Below, in pieces: positions 58,901 through 64,000 of a DNA stretch of 64,000 nucleotides. Every line of letters starts with the position of its first letter. Position 1 is the first letter of the stretch. The notes under the pieces were generated by a model. The model was given only the letters and a program-made list of their open reading frames with translations, was not told where the DNA came from and ran no database searches. The stretch is from Clavelina lepadiformis. Its lineage: Eukaryota > Chordata > Ascidiacea > Aplousobranchia > Clavelinidae. The stretch lies in contig NC_135248.1 in NCBI RefSeq assembly GCF_947623445.1, forward strand, positions 3,596,977 to 3,660,976, written 5' to 3'. Position numbers and translations under genes: made by a program.

Positions 58901-60118
58901 CACGGGAAATTTTTAAGGACACTGTTAAGGTAGGCTGCATTATTGGAGAAATTCGTGTATAGGCCTACTAATTTCTTTGCACTGGGATACTAACGAAGAC
59001 AACGCATATTCATGGGGTTTCATGGGCATCCTATACAATTTGCGCTTTAACTGTGAGTAGAATTACTGACTTTTGAGAAAAATTAGTATGAAAAATTTTC
59101 ACGATTTTAGGCACAGGCCTATAAAAAATAAAGCGAAAACGTTTACGATCCTTTCATGAACATCAACATTTTATTCGCCAAACGACGGAAATACAATAAT
59201 TTGCAGATAAATAGAGAAAGTAGTCGGTGGTTTTGGGGCAAACTACATATGTTTGCTTTCCATATATTATTTATGGTCTTCTTCGCTGTAATTTATATAA
59301 GGCAACTTTAAACTTGGCGTTGCTCAACAAACATATAAACTTATTCGCAAAAAATTGCAAAGTAACCGTAAGAAATTTTTAACAACATCAACAGGTTAAC
59401 GAGGACAGATTATTTCCTGTTCAGCTGCAAAACCTCTCGGGAAATTACGCGACACTTCCTATATCTTAACCCGTCTTCTTAAAACAAAAAGTGTAAGAGC
59501 GAGGTGGACATGTGGTTCTGTCTATAGCACCTGCCGTGACAAACGCAAACGCCCAGCATCATCGTAAATTTTTTTTTAACATATATTGATAATTCAATTA
59601 ATATTCAAAGGACTATTTAATTATGCAAATTTTGTTGGCAGGTTAAAGATATTTTTTAATTTTCTACTGACAAAACACTAAAATTAGAACATCGGAATTT
59701 AATTTATTCGTCAACACAGCAATAAATTGATTCCAAAATGCCATTCTGCGTTATTGTCATTGATGGTAAGACGACTAGTTTTGAAACAAGCTTAGAAGCC
59801 TAAATCGAATCGTGTTGAGCCTAAGCAGGCAAACGATGAAAAACCAACGCTGAACACGCATTGCAGAATCACATATGCTTGATCAATTGCACGTTGTCGT
59901 ATAGTTAGACGACGTTCCTTCCTTTTAAACGAAATGCATTAATCTTTCAAACATCCGGGAAAGGTATTTCAGTTAATAAATAGACTTTTCCGTTTCCAAT
60001 GCTGTTATAGCATCATTTGTGATAACTCACCTGCAATTATAAATAAGGCAACAATCCCTTTAACTCCGTAGACCCACCGCGGGATGTCATGATAGGAGAC
60101 GCACCAGTATCCATCCAT
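49940..60118 (-). CDS. Rhodopsin-class G protein-coupled receptor
   Basis: Seven exons, read 60118-60031, 58562-58397, 58118-58007, 57668-57380, 57039-56891, 54261-54108, 50163-49940, in frame throughout (phases 1, 2, 0, 1, 0, 1), give 393 residues. TM1 has GNVVVLMAIARNW, with Asn1.50. TM2 has LSLVVADLLNG, with Asp2.50. TM3 ends TLLNLVMRV, so the DRY motif is MRV with only the Arg kept. TM4 has LTSLIWVIAL. The extracellular loop after it has two Cys and an NTS/NST glycosylation site. TM5 is YLLALSGLIAIAWLLLFVC. TM6 is FAFVITLNMTISTVPYVVF, with Pro6.50 but no CW. TM7 ends in NPLIY, followed by a basic tail. The ligand is unknown. The start chosen is the first in-frame ATG of the TM1 exon. The exon may instead begin at 60205 after an acceptor, with an upstream start not found. 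TM6 and TM7 exons are separated by transposon copies. Confidence 0.82.
50396..52256 (-). mobile_element. 1861-bp composite DNA transposon, copy 1
   Basis: A perfect 8-bp duplication GTATTTTT lies at 50388-50395 and 52257-52264. The left end is CGTGACGCGACACCTGATCG; the right end read in reverse is GGTACTATGACACCTTATCG. Both then run into tandem units of the type ATCGAACGACACTTT. The interior holds, on the minus strand, a MULE-transposase-like C-terminal fragment (51187-51471) and a hAT C-terminal-like fragment (51515-51631), plus a truncated copy of the 553-bp MITE. It is the reverse complement of 54855-56715 with no net indel. The strand is given by the transposase fragments. Confidence 0.9.
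52602..53949. mobile_element. 1348-bp element of the same family, copy 3
   Basis: A perfect 8-bp duplication GTGGACCA lies at 52594-52601 and 53950-53957. It has the same tandem-array ends (left CCATGACGGGACAGTTAATC; right end in reverse GGTACTACGACACTTTATCG). It lacks the transposase fragments but carries a near-complete nested MITE (about 52892-53444) and the segment 53536-53695, which is shared with copy 1 at 51840-52010. Confidence 0.85.
54619..54646. repeat. TA-rich microsatellite (ATATGT)n
   Basis: Short ATATATGTATATATGTATAT tract in the receptor intron, between the TM6 exon and transposon copy 2. Confidence 0.8.
55480..55596 (+). pseudogene. hAT transposase C-terminal fragment
   Basis: The frame reads MLGSTYTCEQIFSTMKFTKS followed by KLRSRISG. 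This is the GSTYxCEQxFSxMKxxKSKxRSRL block of the hAT dimerisation region. It is preceded by a stop codon and followed by unrelated sequence, so it is a remnant or captured piece. The identical mirror copy is at 51515-51631 (minus). Confidence 0.75.
55640..55924 (+). pseudogene. MULE transposase C-terminal fragment
   Basis: The frame reads DDLPRTNNSIEGWHNAFSKR, then VSISHPTLRRLVKKIKQEQ, and ends ...YLRAIAHNL at a stop. The TNNxxEGWHxxF...HP pattern is the C-terminus of FLYWCH-associated Mutator-like transposases. No catalytic core is present upstream. It is open from about 55612 to the stop. The mirror copy is at 51187-51471 (minus). Confidence 0.8.
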
Positions 60119-60205
60119 TAGTTTTTCGTTACAATATTGCTCTTGTCCTTTTCCACAAGTATGTAATAACACTTTTAATAGTATAACTTCACCATAAAGT
60201 ATGTC

Positions 60206-63200
60206 CTGTAAATTACATATACGTCATTTTATAACAAAGAGAGAGAGGGGCCTAGACGGGAAACTTAGACCAACCAGGATTCCTGTCATATTTATTTTTC
60301 AAAGTGTTCATTCAATGTTCATAATGTATTGCAGCTTGTACATTTAGTAATTGGTATCCTCCGAAGAGAGACTATATCGTGAAATCCGAAAATGGAAGTT
60401 TTCAGCACAATACGATAAGGTTTTCATTTGCTGTTTTACGTAACTGCTCGGTGCAGTATTTTATGCTCTTTTTAGTGAAATTACCAAAATCTCTCCAAGA
60501 GCGAAAGTCTATGCCGGAGGCGTAGAAAATACGGCCCACGGTATCTAATCACGTGACCCGCTTGCGGCACAGACTTCATCCAGTATGCCATTATTTTTAA
60601 ATACTCTTAACTGTTACCTGGCTCTCAGCATCATTATACTTGTACGGTACGTAACTTGTACGTATTGCTATAAACTGTTGCACGCCCCTGGTCTATGTCC
60701 TCGTTCTCCTCTTTTGAGTTGGTATAGCGTTATGCTTACCAACGGATAATTATGTGATTGCCGTTGTTGGAAGATATTGGTGAAATTTACCAAGCTAATT
60801 AGAACTCACAGTTGTGTCACTTCGAATCACAAAGATCATTACTAACTTAATTATCTTGCAAGTATAAGCTTACACAACTGCCTATAATAAGCTGAAAATA
60901 ATTTCCGTTATTGCAGTTGGGAAATTCTGAAACCCGCTGTTGTAATTCTCCGTACTTTTAGCTGTCCTTGTTTAATTTTTAAAACTTGATTTTTTCCGTC
61001 GCTGATTAAGCTACGCAAGTCCGGAAATTAGGAAAGATTATATACAGTACAGCTTATGCTTACAGTATATCAACAAACGACTTCTGAGTATAGATTCGGC
61101 AATATGAATCCGCATCGAGCGTATTCCCCTGGCGTATAACCCAGTAACCTATTACAGCGGATGGAGGCGACAACGTTAGGCGCGGAACAGCATCGTGTCA
61201 GCACTGTGAAACCCAAATCCGAGTAACAGGGTGCAGTAGAATTCATCGGAAAGGCCTAAGCCTATCCCAATTAGTAGTCAACGATCATTTTCCTATGCGG
61301 AGAAATGCTTAATTTTTTCTTAAGCTTTTTTCCTTCATGTATTAAGAGAGACAGCCGTTATTGAACTAACGTGCAAATGAAACGGAAAATTTTTCTCGCC
61401 ATTGGGTTTGAGCCATACAAAAAGCATAATCTTCTTTTTTCAAATCATGCCCTCTTTCAAACGCAAAGATTGAATTTTTGAATTGTGAATTCCGAACGGT
61501 TTTCAGACAACTCGCAGTTTGAAACCAAACCCGAAAAATGTCTGATCACGATTCATTACAGTGCAAGCGAGACAAAAACATTTTGGTGCCATTTGTTTAG
61601 CAGTATTTATGGTTACACGTTTGTACTCCTTGAAAACGTAACTGTATAGTTTGTGTAATTGTATAGTCATGCACAAGTCGAGAAAAACAATCCTCTGTTT
61701 TAAACCCTAGTCTTGCCTATTTTTTGTCGGTTGTTGAATTTGCTCCAGGCTTTCTTTTACCCACTTTCTCGTGTAATTTGTGAAATTCGTTAAAATTTTA
61801 TCGTTTTTTCTGCACAAAGCCAGCACGAAAATATTATGCTAACCCAAAAAGGCTTGTTTGAGCCGCCTTCTTGCTTAAAAGACGTAAATCGGGTTTTAAA
61901 ATGAAATAAGTTATTAAATCTTGCCTTGCAGTTATAGATGGCATGCTGAAATTTAATTCTGCTTATCCAATCTATTTAAAGGTAGACATGCATTGGCTAT
62001 TTAGAAATGTTTGGGCCATTTTAAAATCTATTCATTTTTTAAGATGTGTCATTAAGTCCTTAAAGGTCTTGGTTCGTTTTCAATCGCAACCGAGAAAGGA
62101 TTTCCTTGTAACAGTCGGTATAAAAAATCGATAAGACGAATGACTAACTTTCCATTTCATTCGCGCTATGCATGATCTTTGTTTCGTGGCAAATGTCTTT
62201 GTACTAAAATAGTTATTCACTGTTTACGCTAAACTAAGCAATAGTTGTCATGGCTACAGTAAGTCCTTGACCGAAATGTATGGACTAAAAATCTAATGCA
62301 AATAGCTTGCGGCACCAGTGTCGGCCGATAGTGCTTTGAATAGGGTCATGATAAAACTATTACAATTACGTAATTTTAAACTCTACCTGGCTCCGTATTT
62401 CCAGGGTCCCCAAATTGCTGGGGCCAAGGCCCCGAGCCTTTCTCGAGTGCAGCCTATAAGTTACGTCTAAAAATCCCAATTGAATGTTCTAATTTTTACA
62501 ACAATAGGTAGGCCTATAGAAAATTGCTACTAAAGTACCACAACAGCAGGTCTCTGCCGATATTACATTTCCAAAATGTAATTTATAGGTTTAATGAAAA
62601 TTTCTACAATGTTACTAAAGCAAAAATACTTTATTGACAGGTTTCGTTTGGCTTACTAAATTTAGATTTAATATAAACATAAACATCTCTTGCTATAGCC
62701 ATAATGAGTAAGCATTTTAATGGGGTCATATGAGGTTTATAAAATTCTTTTAGGAATTCACAAACCTTTTAATAAACGATTCCACAATTTCTTCAGTTAA
62801 AATTGCGACCTTATCAGTATAAATTCTATGTTTTACTGCTTTTTTTATAAGTTTAAGTCGTCCGTCCGTCTACAAGTGTCAAGATCAAGTTAGAAGTTAT
62901 GACTAGAGGGCACATTTCTGTAAGCTGTCATCATCGACTTACAGTTTTACAAGTTACAGTCTTTACAGTCTTCAGACTTGCAGTTCTTCTTACTGTAAGC
63001 ATCGTTTTATATTTACTACACATATAACACCTAAACAAACCCTAACATCTCTATCACTATAACACGTTGTCTTTCTAACTTGATAAATTCGGCTTGATGT
63101 TCATTAAAAGCTTTACTTTTCACGAGTCATTAAGAAAACGTATGAGTCTGTTGAGACAACGTGGCCGCAAGTTTAAATTAAAACCCATTTCCAAAACGTC

Positions 63201-64000
63201 GTCTTTCTCTAATGCACTTTACAAATCCTAGTATTGGGTAAATGTAGCGATAGAATGATCTATTGCTGACTAAAGTCCAAACCAATCGATGTCTCCGAGT
63301 ACAGTGAAAGTTTTCTCGTTAGTAATTTTGTTTGTAAGAGGAAGACTAGTCGGTAACAGCAAAAATGAAGCCTATTTTACCTCCAACAGTACGACTACTG
63401 CGCTTTACAATAGTCTACTTTAACGTTTTCAAGTCATTGCGTACATATCTTGCGTACTAACCTTTACCTATGATGGTTACGTTCTAACCTTAAGCTATCT
63501 TCCAACAGAGATGCGTTTCATATCAGAATGCTAAATCCCGTTCTCGTGGGATTGAAGAATTTAAAGCGATTAATTGATCAATGAATAGATAGCGCTTTAT
63601 CACTGTAAAACGATCGCTTAGGGAGGTCGCACCAATGGCAGCAAAATGACTAGGTCAGGTGTTTGACATCCAGTCGCGAAACCAAAAAGAAAACAGCCAA
63701 CAAGCGCGAGTAATGGTTTTAATGAGTATTGCTGCTGATTTCTTCCAATAAGTGACAATTTTGAGTGTAATGGAAAATGCTGGTACTGTAAATGAAATCT
63801 ATAGACTAGCATAGGATATTGGAATGTCAATTAAGCATTAGACTATATATGGCTTATACAGTGTATAGTTACAACATTAACCTTGCCGTAGTATATATTT
63901 GCAATACATTGACCCTATATCTAGGCTTACCATACGTCCCGTTTTAGCCGGGACAGTCCCTCATTTTAAGGCTTTGTCCCGGCGTCCCGGTCAGTCAACC
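60206..64000. other. 5' flank of the receptor gene, no gene recognised
   Basis: About 3.8 kb with no supported exon. It may hold an untranslated first exon and the promoter of the receptor gene. The last 60 bases (from about 63940) look like a transposon terminus cut by the window: CATACGTCCCGTTTTAGCCG is followed by GGGACAGTCCC, a hairpin-rich end common among animal DNA transposons. Confidence 0.4.

Noticed and set aside
1..64000. CRISPR arrays, bacterial operons or phage genes
   Set aside because: The short tandem arrays near 50400, 52030, 54870 and 56490 lack regular unique spacers and are transposon ends; all supported genes are eukaryotic, and no riboswitches or bacterial terminators were seen.

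Overview
The window is animal (metazoan) nuclear DNA. Genes are split into many small exons with GT-AG introns, the DNA is AT-rich, there are many short non-autonomous transposons, and there is a canonical eukaryotic tRNA gene. The gene content (TIR adaptor, TBK1-adaptor family protein, mannose-receptor-like lectin, rhodopsin-class receptor) suggests an invertebrate deuterostome, and compact ascidian-like genes make a tunicate my best guess. The species cannot be named from the sequence.

Layout. (1) 294-1569, minus: a complete four-exon gene for a 202-residue TIR-domain protein whose N-terminus reads MGCSFSS, a predicted myristoylation/palmitoylation signal. (2) 5403-14627, plus: a 14-exon gene (749 residues) of the AZI2/TBKBP1/TANK family of TBK1/IKK-epsilon adaptors, ending in a SUMO-interaction-type motif and a UBZ-type zinc finger. 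(3) 16594-19185, minus: an uninterrupted 863-codon ORF with a nucleotidyltransferase-like motif, TPR-like helices and a C-terminal membrane anchor. (4) 24005-24077, plus: tRNA-Val(AAC). (5) 25680-30334, plus: a four-exon, 174-residue protein with two membrane segments and two PPxY motifs. (6) 31132-49382, plus: a 32-exon, 1607-residue mannose-receptor-type lectin with an unusual order: signal peptide, FN2, CTLD1, kringle, CTLD2-6, ShKT, CTLD7-8, membrane segment, tail. (7) 60118-49940, minus: a seven-exon rhodopsin-class receptor (393 residues) converging on the lectin gene.

All exon models were built by hand. Every junction keeps reading frame and each summed length is a multiple of three, but no transcript evidence was available.

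The spaces between and within genes hold several transposon families. The most striking are three related elements inside receptor introns (50396-52256, 52602-53949, 54855-56715). Each is flanked by a perfect 8-bp duplication. Two are 1861 bp long, look near-identical, and point in opposite directions on either side of the exon encoding TM6. They carry fragments resembling two different transposase classes (hAT and MULE) and have ends built from tandem repeats.

How the genes could work together: the TIR protein, the TBK1-adaptor homologue and the multi-lectin receptor all fit innate sensing or uptake. In vertebrates a myristoylated TIR adaptor (TRAM) leads through TRIF to TBK1, so the neighbouring divergent pair (1)/(2) is suggestive. 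Co-function is inference only.
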